Source: Lawsonibacter faecis (GTDB lineage: Bacteria > Bacillota > Clostridia > Oscillospirales > Oscillospiraceae). From it: DNA of 64,000 nt. Both the position numbers and the translations under genes were made by a program. Positions 50,756-59,562 of the stretch are shown here, piece after piece. The stretch's first letter is position 1. Each line of letters begins with the position of its first letter. The stretch is from contig NZ_JACOPQ010000013.1 in NCBI RefSeq assembly GCF_014287675.1, positions 53,341 to 117,340 on the forward strand. Direction: 5' to 3'. Under the pieces are notes generated by a model. The model made no database searches and was not told where the DNA came from. It saw only the letters and a list, made by a program, of their open reading frames with translations.

Positions 50756-51757
50756 TTAAACCCAGCTCTCCTCAATTTCGTGCTTCTTGGCACGGGTCAT
50801 CAACTCAGTGATCACCGCCCTGGGGTCCTTGCCGCAGTAGAGCACCTGGTAGGCGGCCTCGGTGATGGGCATCTCCACGCCGGTCTTCTCAGCCAGCGCC
50901 TTGGCCGTGGCGGCGGCGTAGTAGCCCTCCACCACCGCGCCGATCTCCTTCACGGCCTCGTCCACGCCGGCGCCCTTGCCGATCAGGATGCCGCAGCGGC
51001 GGTTGCGCGAGTGCATGGACGTGCAGGTGACGATCAGGTCGCCCACGCCGGCAAGGCCCGCGAAGGTCTCCTTCCGTCCGCCCAGCGCCTCGCCCAGGCG
51101 GGCGATCTCGGTGAGGCCCCGGGTCATCAGGGCCGCCTTGGTGTTGTCGCCGAAGCCCATGCCGTCGCAGACGCCGGCGGACAGTGCAATGACGTTTTTA
51201 AGGGCGGCGGCCAGTTCCACGCCCACCACGTCGTCGGAGGCGTAGACCCGGAAGCGCTCATTCATGAAGAGGTCCTGCACCAGCTCGGCGGCGTGCTGGT
51301 CCCTGGAGGCCGAGACCACGGTGGTGGGCACACGGCGGCCCACCTCCTCCGCGTGGGAGGGGCCGGAGAGGGCCACAATGGGGAAGCCCGCCCCCACCTC
51401 GGAGGCTATCACCTCGGTAAGGGTCAGGGAGGTGTCCTTTTCAATGCCCTTGGAGACCGAGACCAGCACCGTGCCGGGGTCCAGCAGGGCGGAGAGCTTG
51501 CGGGCGGTCTCCCGGACGGCAAAGGACGGTGTGGCAAGCACAACCGCCTCACAGCCCTTGACACAGCTCATATCATTCGTGAAATGCATCTCCCGGGGCA
51601 GGGCCACCCCCCCCAGCATGGGATTCTCCCCCGTCTCCCGCAGGACCTGGGACTCCCTCTCGCTGTAGGACCAGAGGGTCACGTCATGACCGTTTTCCAG
51701 CAGGACCATCGCCAGGGCCGTGCCCCAGCCGCCGGAGCCTAAAACAGAGATTTTCAT
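50756..51757 (-). CDS. gpsA: glycerol-3-phosphate dehydrogenase (NAD(P)+)
   Basis: Makes sn-glycerol-3-phosphate from dihydroxyacetone phosphate for phospholipids. 333 residues. The Rossmann motif is SVLGSGGWGTALA at the N-terminus, then ALSGPSHAEEV and the catalytic Lys in VGVELAAALKNVIALSAG. It ends ITELMTRAKKHE as in the family. It follows plsY by 21 bp, the product being the substrate of PlsY. Confidence 0.96.
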   Translation of the reverse strand: MKISVLGSGGWGTALAMVLLENGHDVTLWSYSERESQVLRETGENPMLGGVALPREMHFTNDMSCVKGCEAVVLATPSFAVRETARKLSALLDPGTVLVSVSKGIEKDTSLTLTEVIASEVGAGFPIVALSGPSHAEEVGRRVPTTVVSASRDQHAAELVQDLFMNERFRVYASDDVVGVELAAALKNVIALSAGVCDGMGFGDNTKAALMTRGLTEIARLGEALGGRKETFAGLAGVGDLIVTCTSMHSRNRRCGILIGKGAGVDEAVKEIGAVVEGYYAAATAKALAEKTGVEMPITEAAYQVLYCGKDPRAVITELMTRAKKHEIEESWV

Positions 51758-51778
51758 GTTGGATTACCTCCCAAAACG

Positions 51779-52480
51779 CTACGACTTTCGGTGGAAGCTG
51801 AACTTGCTCTCCTCGCCCCTGAGGATGCGCCGGAGGTTGCCGCGGTGCTTCCAGATGATGAGCCCGCCGATGATGAGACCCAGGAGCAGCAGAACCCAGT
51901 TCTGGTAGAGCACCCAGGTCATCAGCGGGAATGTAATGCCGGTGGAGAGGGAGCCAAGGGAAACCCATTTGGTCATCACGGCGAGGATGAGAAAGCCGCC
52001 CCAGCAGACCAGGGCCAGCCGCCAGTCGAGCATGATGGCGATGGTGCCGCCGGAGAGGATGCCCTTGCCGCCCTTGAACTTGAACATACAGGGGAACATA
52101 TGCCCCAGCATACAGAAGAGTCCGGCCCAGTATTTGCCCAGAACCACCCAGACAGGCGCCCCATGCCCCACAGCGGAGCCCAAGAGCCAGGTCCCCACCA
52201 GCACCGCCGCCACGGCCTTCACCACGTCCAGCAGAATGACCACCAGGGTCAGCGGTCCGCCGAAGGTGCGGTGGAAATTGGTGAGGCCTGCGTTTCCGCT
52301 GCCGTGGGTGCGCACGTCGTCGCGCAGGATATACTTGGAGACGATGACGGCCCCGTTAAAGCAGCCGCAGAAATAGGAGATTACCGCCGTCAGGGCCGCG
52401 AACCCAACCACGGTCCAAATCATCCCGCTGAGTCCCTTGGCCTGCTCCAGCCAGTTGAGGCAGTCGTATAGCTGTTCCAA
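51779..52480 (-). CDS. plsY: glycerol-3-phosphate acyltransferase PlsY
   Basis: Membrane enzyme that acylates glycerol-3-phosphate from acyl-phosphate. 233 residues with about six hydrophobic stretches. The conserved motifs SGNAGLTNFHRTFG and FKGGKGI are clear, the latter binding phosphate. The N-terminal 40 residues are longer than in many PlsY. It follows der by 2 bp, and together with gpsA forms the familiar der-plsY-gpsA string. Confidence 0.94.
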   Translation of the reverse strand: MEQLYDCLNWLEQAKGLSGMIWTVVGFAALTAVISYFCGCFNGAVIVSKYILRDDVRTHGSGNAGLTNFHRTFGGPLTLVVILLDVVKAVAAVLVGTWLLGSAVGHGAPVWVVLGKYWAGLFCMLGHMFPCMFKFKGGKGILSGGTIAIMLDWRLALVCWGGFLILAVMTKWVSLGSLSTGITFPLMTWVLYQNWVLLLLGLIIGGLIIWKHRGNLRRILRGEESKFSFHRKS

Positions 52481-52482
52481 GA

Positions 52483-53811
52483 TTACCCCTCCTTGTCGCC
52501 CTTCTGCCGGATGGAGAGTACCACAGGGGTCCCCTCCAGGCCGAAGGTGCTGCGAATCTGATTTTCCAGGTACCGCTGGTAGGAGAAATGGAAGAGCTGG
52601 TAGTCGTTGCAGAAGATGACGAAGTGGGGCGGCTTGATGCCCACCTGGGTCATATAGTAGATTTTCAGGCGGCGGCCCTTGTCGGTGGGGGGCTGGACCC
52701 GGGCGGTGGCGTCGGCCAGAACGGAGTTGAGCATGCCCGTGGTGATGCGCAGGGACGCCTGGTCGTTGACGTAGTTGATGAGCTCGAAGAGCCGCTCCAC
52801 CCGCTGGCCGGTCAGGGCGGAGATGAAGACGATGGGGGCATAGGTCATATACGAGAGGTCACGGCGCACATCCTCCCGCATCCGGTCCATGGTCTTGCCG
52901 TCCTTCTCGATGGCGTCCCACTTGTTCACCACAATGATACAGGCCTTGCCCGCCTCGTGGGCCAGGCCGGCCACCTTGGTATCCTGCTCGGTGACGCCCT
53001 CCTGGGCGTCAATCATGATAAGGCACACGTCGGACCGCTCGATGGCCATGGTGGCCCGGAGGACGGAGAATTTCTCAATCCGGTCATCCACCTTGGCCTT
53101 CTTGCGCATGCCCGCGGTGTCGATGAGGATATACTTCCCCTTCTCATTCTCAAAATAGCTGTCCACCGCGTCCCGGGTGGTGCCCGCCATATCGGAAACG
53201 ATGACCCGCTGCTCGCCCAGGATGCGGTTGACCAGGCTGGACTTGCCCACGTTGGGCTTGCCGATGACCGCCACCCTGATGACGTCGTCCTCCTCCTCGT
53301 CCTCCCCCGCCTCGGGGAAGTACTCGAAGCAGGCGTCCAGCAGCTCGCCGGTGCCGTGGCCGTGGACGGAGGAAATTGCGATGGGATCGCCCAGGCCAAG
53401 GTTATAAAACTCGTAGATGTCCGGGTTGGTGGCCCCCACCTGGTCCATCTTGTTCACCGCCAGCACCACGGGCTTTCCGGAGCGGAGGAGCATATTCGCC
53501 ACCTCCTGGTCAGAGGCGGTGAGGCCGGTTTTAATGTCGCAGACAAAAATAATCACCGTGGCGTTCTGGATGGCGATCTCGGCCTGCTCCCGCATGAAGC
53601 TCAATATCTCGCTGTCGGTGCCGGGCTCAATGCCGCCGGTGTCCACCAGGTCGAACTTCCGGCTGCGCCACTCCGCCTCGGCGTAGAGCCTGTCGCGGGT
53701 CACGCCGGGGGTGTCCTCCACGATGGAGAGCCGCGCTCCCACCAGCTTGTTGAAGAGCATGGACTTACCCACGTTGGGACGGCCCACAATTGCAACCAAT
53801 GGCTTTGCCAT
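52483..53811 (-). CDS. der: ribosome-assembly GTPase Der (EngA)
   Basis: Double-GTPase needed for 50S subunit maturation. 442 residues. G1 of the first domain is GRPNVGKS (9-16), of the second GKPNVGKS (about 185), each followed by DTPGVTRD or DMAGTTRD, DTGG or DTAG and NKMD or NKWD. A KH-like domain closes the protein (VLADATARVQPPTDKGRRLK). It heads the der-plsY-gpsA unit. The 263-bp gap to the DUF512 gene upstream holds no gene that I can support. Confidence 0.97.
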   Translation of the reverse strand: MAKPLVAIVGRPNVGKSMLFNKLVGARLSIVEDTPGVTRDRLYAEAEWRSRKFDLVDTGGIEPGTDSEILSFMREQAEIAIQNATVIIFVCDIKTGLTASDQEVANMLLRSGKPVVLAVNKMDQVGATNPDIYEFYNLGLGDPIAISSVHGHGTGELLDACFEYFPEAGEDEEEDDVIRVAVIGKPNVGKSSLVNRILGEQRVIVSDMAGTTRDAVDSYFENEKGKYILIDTAGMRKKAKVDDRIEKFSVLRATMAIERSDVCLIMIDAQEGVTEQDTKVAGLAHEAGKACIIVVNKWDAIEKDGKTMDRMREDVRRDLSYMTYAPIVFISALTGQRVERLFELINYVNDQASLRITTGMLNSVLADATARVQPPTDKGRRLKIYYMTQVGIKPPHFVIFCNDYQLFHFSYQRYLENQIRSTFGLEGTPVVLSIRQKGDKEG

Positions 53812-54074
53812 AAAAACCTCCCTGAAAAGAAAAAAGGAAAGGGGAATTCGGGTGTATCTGATAAGTCGGGGTGGTGTGGATTTCGAGCGGGAAGGGCGTC
53901 ATGCAAGCCGTTTATTCGCAGGAGTCCTGGATGGAATGCAAGGGAAAACGGCGCAGCAGGGCGCTTTTCCCGTTGAAAGACGCGCTGCACAGTCTTTTCA
54001 GACACACCCTGGAAATAGGCCCCGCGCAGCCGCCTTTTCTTCCGGAAACATGCTTCCTTTTTTCTTTCCCCTTT

Positions 54075-55382
54075 TTATTCTCCGAAGATCGCGTCGCACA
54101 GCTCAAAGCCGTCCTGGTTGACGGGCGTTACCTTCACGCCCAGCTCCCGCTCCACATCTGCGATGGTCACATCGTCCAAAAAGACGTCTTCCCCGTGGCG
54201 GAGCATATTGACGGGCAGCAGCAGGCGCTTTCCCAGGGGCTTCCCCCTGAGCTGGGCGATCAGGTCGCCGCCGGTGACGAGACCGGCGACGGTGATGGTC
54301 TCCCCAAAGAAATGGTTGATGATTGGGTAGACGGCCCTCTCCATAGTATGGCATTTTGTGGCGGCCATGTCAACGATTTGCCGCAGGAACGGGGCTGCGG
54401 CCACCCCGGTGGCGATGGAGAAGGGGGCCACCGACTCCACGCAGTCCACGCTGCCCACGGCGGATTCAAACTCCGTCATCAAAAGGCGGAGCATCCCCAC
54501 GCCGTTTTCCAGCTGGGTGTAGTCCTCAAAATACTCGTCCTCGGGCAGGCCGCGCCCGCCCTGGAGGTAGAACTCGTCGGAGCACCAGAAGAGGGTGGTG
54601 CCAAAGCGCTCCATACAAGTCTTCCCATATTCCTCCACCATATCCACCACCGCGGCCGCCTCGGCCCGGGTGTAGGGACGGAGGCTGCACAGGCCCTCCC
54701 GGTGCCTGGTGAGGCCCACGGGAACGACGGAGACCGAATTCACGCCGGGGTAGAGCCCGGCCAGGTCCTCCATGGAGCGCATGAGCTCCGGCCCGTCGTT
54801 GATGCCCGGGCAGGAGACAATCTGGCAGTTCATGATAATCCCCGCCTCGGCAAACCGCCTCATGTGCTCAATGCCCGCGCCGCCGTTCCTGTGACCCAGC
54901 ATCCGGGCGCGCAGGTCCGGGTTGGTGGTGTGGACCGAGACGTTGATGGGGGAGATGCGCAGGTCAATAATCCGCTGCAGCTCCCGCTGTGACAGATTTG
55001 TCAAGGTGATATAGTTGCCCATCAGGAAGGATAGCCGGGCGTCGTCATCCTTAAAATAGAGGGTGTCCCGCATCCCCTGGGGGAGCTGGTCCACAAAGCA
55101 GAAGATGCACTGGTTGGCGCAGGAGCGGGCCTTATCCATGAGGTAGGTCTCAAAGTTGAGGCCCAGATCCTCACCCTCCCTCTTCTTCACCAGTACCTTG
55201 CGGCTGCCCCCGTCGGGCTGGGCCAGAGTCAGCTCCAGGCGGGCGTCGTAGGTGTAGAATTTGTAGTCCAGCACGTCCACGATGGCGTGGCCCCCCACAT
55301 GGGTCAGGGTCTCCCCCGGACGCACCCCGGCCTTCTTCGCCGGGCTGCCGTGGTCGACGGAGCGGATGACTGTCATGCTCAT
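54075..55382 (-). CDS. DUF512 protein: PDZ plus radical-SAM-like domain
   Basis: 435 residues. A PDZ-like head (VDHGSPAKKAGVRPGETLTH) leads to the Cys motif SCANQCIFCFVDQLPQGMRD (about 85-104), CxxxCxxC-like, then a TIM-barrel stretch and the DUF512 tail ending CDAIFGE. Members are linked to Der in gene order across clostridia, as here. The function is unknown; an Fe-S or radical-SAM chemistry is suspected. The N-terminus and start codon look normal. Confidence 0.85.
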   Translation of the reverse strand: MSMTVIRSVDHGSPAKKAGVRPGETLTHVGGHAIVDVLDYKFYTYDARLELTLAQPDGGSRKVLVKKREGEDLGLNFETYLMDKARSCANQCIFCFVDQLPQGMRDTLYFKDDDARLSFLMGNYITLTNLSQRELQRIIDLRISPINVSVHTTNPDLRARMLGHRNGGAGIEHMRRFAEAGIIMNCQIVSCPGINDGPELMRSMEDLAGLYPGVNSVSVVPVGLTRHREGLCSLRPYTRAEAAAVVDMVEEYGKTCMERFGTTLFWCSDEFYLQGGRGLPEDEYFEDYTQLENGVGMLRLLMTEFESAVGSVDCVESVAPFSIATGVAAAPFLRQIVDMAATKCHTMERAVYPIINHFFGETITVAGLVTGGDLIAQLRGKPLGKRLLLPVNMLRHGEDVFLDDVTIADVERELGVKVTPVNQDGFELCDAIFGE

Positions 55383-55446
55383 AGCGGTTCTCCTCTGTCA
55401 GTAAGGGTGGCACGGAATGTATGCGGGGGACGGCGCTATGCACTTC

Positions 55447-55475
55447 TCCAAAAAAGAAAGAGGGGTCTCCCCCTC
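55447..55475 (-). terminator. terminator after rpmF
   Basis: GAGGGG pairs with CCCCTC, followed on the minus strand by T-rich DNA ending T6. Confidence 0.65.
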
Positions 55476-55498
55476 CTTCTCTCTCCTATGCAGTTTGC

Positions 55499-55687
55499 TT
55501 ACTTCGCCGCCTCAGTCAGACCGAACTCACGACCATTGTAGGTCATGCAGGACTTGCACATCCGGTGGGGCAGGCGAAACGCGCCGCACTTGGGGCAGGT
55601 CGTGGAAGTGGGAGTCTCCAGCTTCCACACGGAGCTGCGACGCTTATTCCGACGCTGCTTGGACACTTTACTCTTAGGAACCGCCAT
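55499..55687 (-). CDS. rpmF: 50S ribosomal protein L32
   Basis: 62 residues, MAVPKSKVSKQRRNKRRSSV..., with the zinc pairs CPKC and CKSC (about 34-37 and 49-52). It is the Cys-plus form of L32. It follows the DUF177 gene by 45 bp as in most Firmicutes; the two are usually one transcript. GGAGG lies before the ATG. Confidence 0.97.
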   Translation of the reverse strand: MAVPKSKVSKQRRNKRRSSVWKLETPTSTTCPKCGAFRLPHRMCKSCMTYNGREFGLTEAAK

Positions 55688-55732
55688 GGTGACACCTCCT
55701 TAAGCTATACCCATTGCGGGCACGCGGATTAC

Positions 55733-56236
55733 TTACTCAGGCTGATCCAGAAGCTGGGCCAGCTTGGCCAGACGCGGGTCGACCTCGCTCTTGCAAGCGC
55801 AGGGGCCGTCGTTGAGATTCGCGCCGCATTTGGCGCAAAGGCCTTTACAGTCTTCTGAGCAAATGTGCTGAGGCTCCATCGCAAGAATGAACGCCGTCCG
55901 CGCAACCTCGCCTACGTCGATCTCGTCCCCCTCCAGGAGGAAGATATCGGCCTCGCTGGCCTCATCGGCCAGTTCGTCGGCAAGCAGGGTCTCCAGGGGC
56001 ACCTGCATCTCCTCGGAAAAGGGCTTCAGGCAGCGGTCGCAGTTTACTTCCAGCACCGTTGAAGCCTCGCCCTCCAGCAGGAGCGCGCCCGCCATATTCC
56101 GCACGGTTCCCGTCACACGGATGGGATGCGCGGCCGGCCGCTCGCCGTTCCATTCCAGATCGGATAAATCCATCTGAAAATCAAAGGGAAGGCTGGCGCC
56201 GGGAACGGGTATGATGTCTCTCAGATTCAGTCGCAT
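55733..56236 (-). CDS. DUF177 family protein (YceD)
   Basis: 167 residues. Family marks are VNCDRCLKPFSEEMQVPLET in the middle and CSEDCKGLCAKCGANLNDGP with a Cys cluster near the C-terminus. YceD-like proteins affect 23S rRNA accumulation in some bacteria. It is adjacent to rpmF, the usual neighbour. Confidence 0.93.
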   Translation of the reverse strand: MRLNLRDIIPVPGASLPFDFQMDLSDLEWNGERPAAHPIRVTGTVRNMAGALLLEGEASTVLEVNCDRCLKPFSEEMQVPLETLLADELADEASEADIFLLEGDEIDVGEVARTAFILAMEPQHICSEDCKGLCAKCGANLNDGPCACKSEVDPRLAKLAQLLDQPE

Positions 56237-56325
56237 GGTTCACCTCGCACAATGACACGTGTAGTATTATAATGAAAACCGGGAGCAATGTCAAATACTT
56301 TCTTCAAATTTTTCGAAGAATATGC

Positions 56326-56331
56326 TATAAT
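56326..56331 (+). promoter_or_regulatory. extended -10 before the pseudouridine synthase gene
   Basis: TGCTATAAT, a perfect extended -10 without a good -35, about 80 bp before the ATG. Confidence 0.55.
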
Positions 56332-56411
56332 AGCCGGAAAGCGGCATTTGCCATACAAATCTGATACTTAGAGGCCGGGCTCCGTCCCCCGCCTCAGCGG
56401 GAGCGTAATTT

Positions 56412-57371
56412 ATGAAAGAGTTCACCATTGAGAAAAACGACGCGACCCAGCGGCTGGACCGCTGGCTGGGCAAAACCCTGCCCCTCCTCCCCGCCCCGCT
56501 GGCGCAGAAGTACATCCGGCTCAAGCGGGTCAAGGTCAACGGCAAAGGCTCCCAGCGGGACTACCGCCTGCAATTGGGCGACCGTCTGCAATTATACATC
56601 AACGACGAGTTTTTCGATACCCCCACGCCGGAAAACGCCTTTCTCTCCATCTTCAAGCCCAGCCTGAGCATCGTGTATGAGGACGAAAACCTCCTGCTGG
56701 TGGACAAGCGGCCCGGCATGGTGGTCCACCCGGACGAGAGCGAGCGGGTCAACACCCTCATCACCCACATCCAGGCGTATCTGTACCAGAAGCGGGAGTG
56801 GAGTCCCTATTGGGAGCACTCCTTCACCCCGGCGCTGTGCAACCGCATCGACCGCAATACCGGCGGCATTGTCATTGCCGCCAAAAATGCCGAGACCCTG
56901 CGGATCATGAACGACAAGATCCGGGACCGGGAGATCGATAAATTTTACCTGGCCGTGGTGCTGGGCCGCATGAACCCGCCCGAGGGAAGGCTGGAGAGCT
57001 TTCTTTTGAAGGACGAGGCCAAGAAGCAGGTCGCGGTCTACCGCAGACCGGTTGCCGGGGGCAAGAACGCCCTTACCTTATATAAGACGCTCAGGGTGAA
57101 GGACGGCCTCTCCCTGGTGGAGTGCGAGCTTCTCACCGGCCGGACCCACCAGATCCGCGCTCAGTTCGCAGACGCGGGCTGCCCCCTGCTGGGGGACGGC
57201 AAATACGGCCGTGAGCGGGAGAACAAAAAATACGGCCGCAGCGGTCAGGCCCTCTACTCCTATAAGCTCACCTTCTCCTTCCCCACCGACGCCGGAATTC
57301 TCAACAGCCTGAAGGGAAAGACCTTTACGGTGGAAAATGTGGATTTTGTGGATGAATACTTCGGCGGATAG
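56412..57371 (+). CDS. RluA-family pseudouridine synthase
   Basis: Converts uridine to pseudouridine in rRNA or tRNA. 319 residues. An S4-like N-terminal RNA-binding part (about 1-65, RLDRWLGKTLPLLPA) precedes the catalytic domain (about 85-310). The catalytic Asp lies in CNRIDRNTGGIV near residue 147, where the family has RLDxxTSG; the I and N variants are tolerable in RluC/RluD relatives. LLTGRTHQIRAQFADAGCPL is intact. Which site it modifies cannot be told. Confidence 0.9.
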   Translation: MKEFTIEKNDATQRLDRWLGKTLPLLPAPLAQKYIRLKRVKVNGKGSQRDYRLQLGDRLQLYINDEFFDTPTPENAFLSIFKPSLSIVYEDENLLLVDKRPGMVVHPDESERVNTLITHIQAYLYQKREWSPYWEHSFTPALCNRIDRNTGGIVIAAKNAETLRIMNDKIRDREIDKFYLAVVLGRMNPPEGRLESFLLKDEAKKQVAVYRRPVAGGKNALTLYKTLRVKDGLSLVECELLTGRTHQIRAQFADAGCPLLGDGKYGRERENKKYGRSGQALYSYKLTFSFPTDAGILNSLKGKTFTVENVDFVDEYFGG

Positions 57372-57376
57372 GCAAG

Positions 57377-57401
57377 CGCCCCTTCACCACGGAAGGGGCG
57401 C
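57377..57401 (+). terminator. terminator after the pseudouridine synthase gene
   Basis: GCGCCCCTT pairs with AAGGGGCGC, and the repeat copy C follows at once. Confidence 0.6.
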
Positions 57402-57529
57402 TTCATGCTGTCAAAGAAGCCCCTCGGGGCTTCTTTGACAGCATGAAGCATGACGGATATTCATTTTATTCCGTCTTCTGCGGACGGCGAAACTCTGCAA
57501 GCTTTCTCTGCGGCGGGCTTTTCGGCTGG
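57401..57529 (+). repeat. dispersed multi-hairpin repeat, copy C (short form)
   Basis: Begins with an almost perfect 48-nt palindrome: 23 bp from CTTCATGCTGTCAAAGAAGC onward, 2-nt centre. It continues with CATGACGGAT, then jumps to the later GACGGATTTTCATTT block; the central about 80 bp of copies A and B is missing between two GACGGAT words. It lies between convergent genes (pseudouridine synthase and GGDEF). Confidence 0.8.
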
Positions 57530-57550
57530 GTGAAGGGACGCGCCCCCGTT

Positions 57551-59299
57551 TCATTCACCGAAGACGCAGCACTGGCCCATGCCCCTCTCCTTGGCCGCAT
57601 AGAGGGCCGCGTCGCTCTGCTGGAGCAGGGTGTCGATGTCCATGTCCGGGTCGCCGCTCCGGGCGACGCCGATGCAGGCGGAGAGTAGCCGGAAACGCGG
57701 CATGGCACTGAACGTCTCCTCCATCCGCCGCTGGAACGTATGGGCCCTGTCCCGGAGGGCCGGCAGCGGCTGGTCCCCCAAAAGCGCGATAATGAACTCG
57801 TCCCCGCCCAGGCGGGCGATGAACGCCTCCGGAAAGGACTCCCGGAGAAGCCGCGCGGTCTCGATCAGCGCCTGGTCGCCGACCTGGTGCCCATAGGTGT
57901 CGTTCACCTCCTTGAACCGGTCCAGATCCAAGTAGAGGAGGCTCACCGGGCGGCCCGAGCGCTCGTCGGCCATATAGTGGTAAAAATGGCGGCGGTTGCA
58001 CAGGCCGGTGAGAAAGTCGGTGTTCAGGTTCTGGATAAGCTGCCGCTCCAGCGCACGCTCCACCGTCACGTCCCGGAAGATGCACAGCCTGCCCACCTCA
58101 GTATGAAATACGTCGTAAATCGGCTCCAGGTGGGTCTTTAAAATTCGTTCCTCCCGCGCGTCGCTGGGCGCAACCCGGATCTCCAGACGCCCGTCCTCGC
58201 CCGGCCTGGTTTTGACGCCCGCGTGGTCCGCCTCCCACATATCATGTCTGCGGCCCACGATCTCATCGCGCCGGACGCCGAAATAGCTCTCGAATTTTTC
58301 GTTGGCGTTCACAATGATCCCCTTGTCGTCCCAGACCAGAATGGCAAAGGGCATGCTGCGCAGGATAATTTCCAGCTCGGCGCCCATATTCTCCAAATCA
58401 GTCTCGTCGTGGCCGATGCCCACGGTGCCCATTATCTCCCCGCTCTCGTCAATGAGCGGGGATTTGTAGGTCTTGAACTGGCGCATTCCGTGCTGGCTCT
58501 TCACCTTCTCCGTAAACTGGCAGGTCGCCCGCCGCTGCATGACGAGCTCCTCGGTCTCCCTGCAGACAAACTCCCCCCGCTCAAAATCCTCCCGGGAGAC
58601 GTCCCAGATATAGCAATGGTCCTTTCCCGTCACGTCCTCCCGGGTCTTGCCCACCGTATGGCAAAACGCCTTGTTCACCTTGACGTGGGTACCGTCTTTG
58701 GCCTTGAACCATACCATATCGGGGATGCTGTCGATGGTGGTGTCCAGATAGAGCCGCGTCAGCCAGCAGTCCTTTTCCAGCTTTATCCGCTCCAGAAGCC
58801 GGCGCAGCCGCAGAGCCGCCAGGCGCGGCTCCAGCGGCGTCACCCAGACATCGTCGAGCGCGGCCAGCTCTCCGTCCGCCAGGGCTGCCGCGGCCGGTGC
58901 TGGGAGACAGGCAATGAGCGCCGCCCGGGGCTTGCACAGCCGCCTCAGTTCGTCCGTCCCTCCCTCCGCCGGAAGGTCCAGCAGAAGGATATCGGCACGG
59001 GACGCGGCGGCGGCGCTGAAGGCGTCAAAAACCTCAATATGGTGTTCATAGTGCTCCAGCGGTACGGCAGAGCGGACAATTTCGGGCAGAACAGGACCCA
59101 GAGTAAAGATTACAACATCCAATTTGCACTCATACACGGCCGACGCCCCCAATTTGGCACATTGCCAGAGCTTTTTAGAATTGCTGTCCCTACTATAACA
59201 GGTTTCGACAGGATTGAAAAGGATATCCAGTGCTTTCCGTCCATTCATTTTACCCCGCCGGAGCCTCCGCCGTGCAGATTGGCTCTGATTTCGCTTCAT
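57551..59299 (-). CDS. PAS-containing diguanylate cyclase
   Basis: Up to 582 residues. A receiver-like or unknown N-terminal part (about 1-190), two PAS-type segments (SIPDMVWFKAKDGTHVKVNK and MPFAILVWDDKGIIVNANEK), then a GGDEF domain with an intact RLGGDEFIIALLG near residue 497 and the LDLDRFKEVNDTYGHQVGD loop. It would make c-di-GMP. No EAL domain, no membrane helix. The start is ATG 59299 or ATG 59248; both have G-rich sites. A c-di-GMP riboswitch lies about 4.5 kb downstream on the map. Confidence 0.9.
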   Translation of the reverse strand: MKRNQSQSARRRLRRGKMNGRKALDILFNPVETCYSRDSNSKKLWQCAKLGASAVYECKLDVVIFTLGPVLPEIVRSAVPLEHYEHHIEVFDAFSAAAASRADILLLDLPAEGGTDELRRLCKPRAALIACLPAPAAAALADGELAALDDVWVTPLEPRLAALRLRRLLERIKLEKDCWLTRLYLDTTIDSIPDMVWFKAKDGTHVKVNKAFCHTVGKTREDVTGKDHCYIWDVSREDFERGEFVCRETEELVMQRRATCQFTEKVKSQHGMRQFKTYKSPLIDESGEIMGTVGIGHDETDLENMGAELEIILRSMPFAILVWDDKGIIVNANEKFESYFGVRRDEIVGRRHDMWEADHAGVKTRPGEDGRLEIRVAPSDAREERILKTHLEPIYDVFHTEVGRLCIFRDVTVERALERQLIQNLNTDFLTGLCNRRHFYHYMADERSGRPVSLLYLDLDRFKEVNDTYGHQVGDQALIETARLLRESFPEAFIARLGGDEFIIALLGDQPLPALRDRAHTFQRRMEETFSAMPRFRLLSACIGVARSGDPDMDIDTLLQQSDAALYAAKERGMGQCCVFGE

Positions 59300-59412
59300 C
59301 TAGCCGCCTTTACGAAGGAACGCCCGCCGCTGAAGTTTCCCCCCCTGAAAAACCTTCGTTTTCCCGGCGTGAGCGCCGCAGAAAATCCAGGGAAAAACAT
59401 TCGGGTTTTTTA

Positions 59413-59441
59413 TTGACATTTTCCGCAATACCATATATATT
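59413..59441 (+). promoter_or_regulatory. strong promoter upstream of potABCD
   Basis: TTGACA, 17 bp, TATATT, 122 bp before potA. Confidence 0.8.
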
Positions 59442-59454
59442 TGTATGCGCATAA

Positions 59455-59489
59455 GGGCGTACCCAACCGCCGGTGGGGTACGCCTTTTT
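59455..59489 (+). terminator. hairpin with T5 at the very start of the pot transcript
   Basis: GGCGTACCC pairs with GGGTACGCC and is followed by TTTTT. It begins only 14 bp after the -10, so it is an attenuator or a tiny-RNA terminator. Confidence 0.7.
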
Positions 59490-59562
59490 CTACCGTTTCA
59501 AGCCCGTCCGGCGGGACGCGACGGACGATCAAAGAATTCAGTGAAAAGAACGGGGGAGGATA

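Noticed and set aside
53812..54074. Possible small gene between der and the DUF512 gene
   Set aside because: Frames lack starts with ribosome sites and look like low-complexity Lys/Arg stretches; only weak hairpins are seen.
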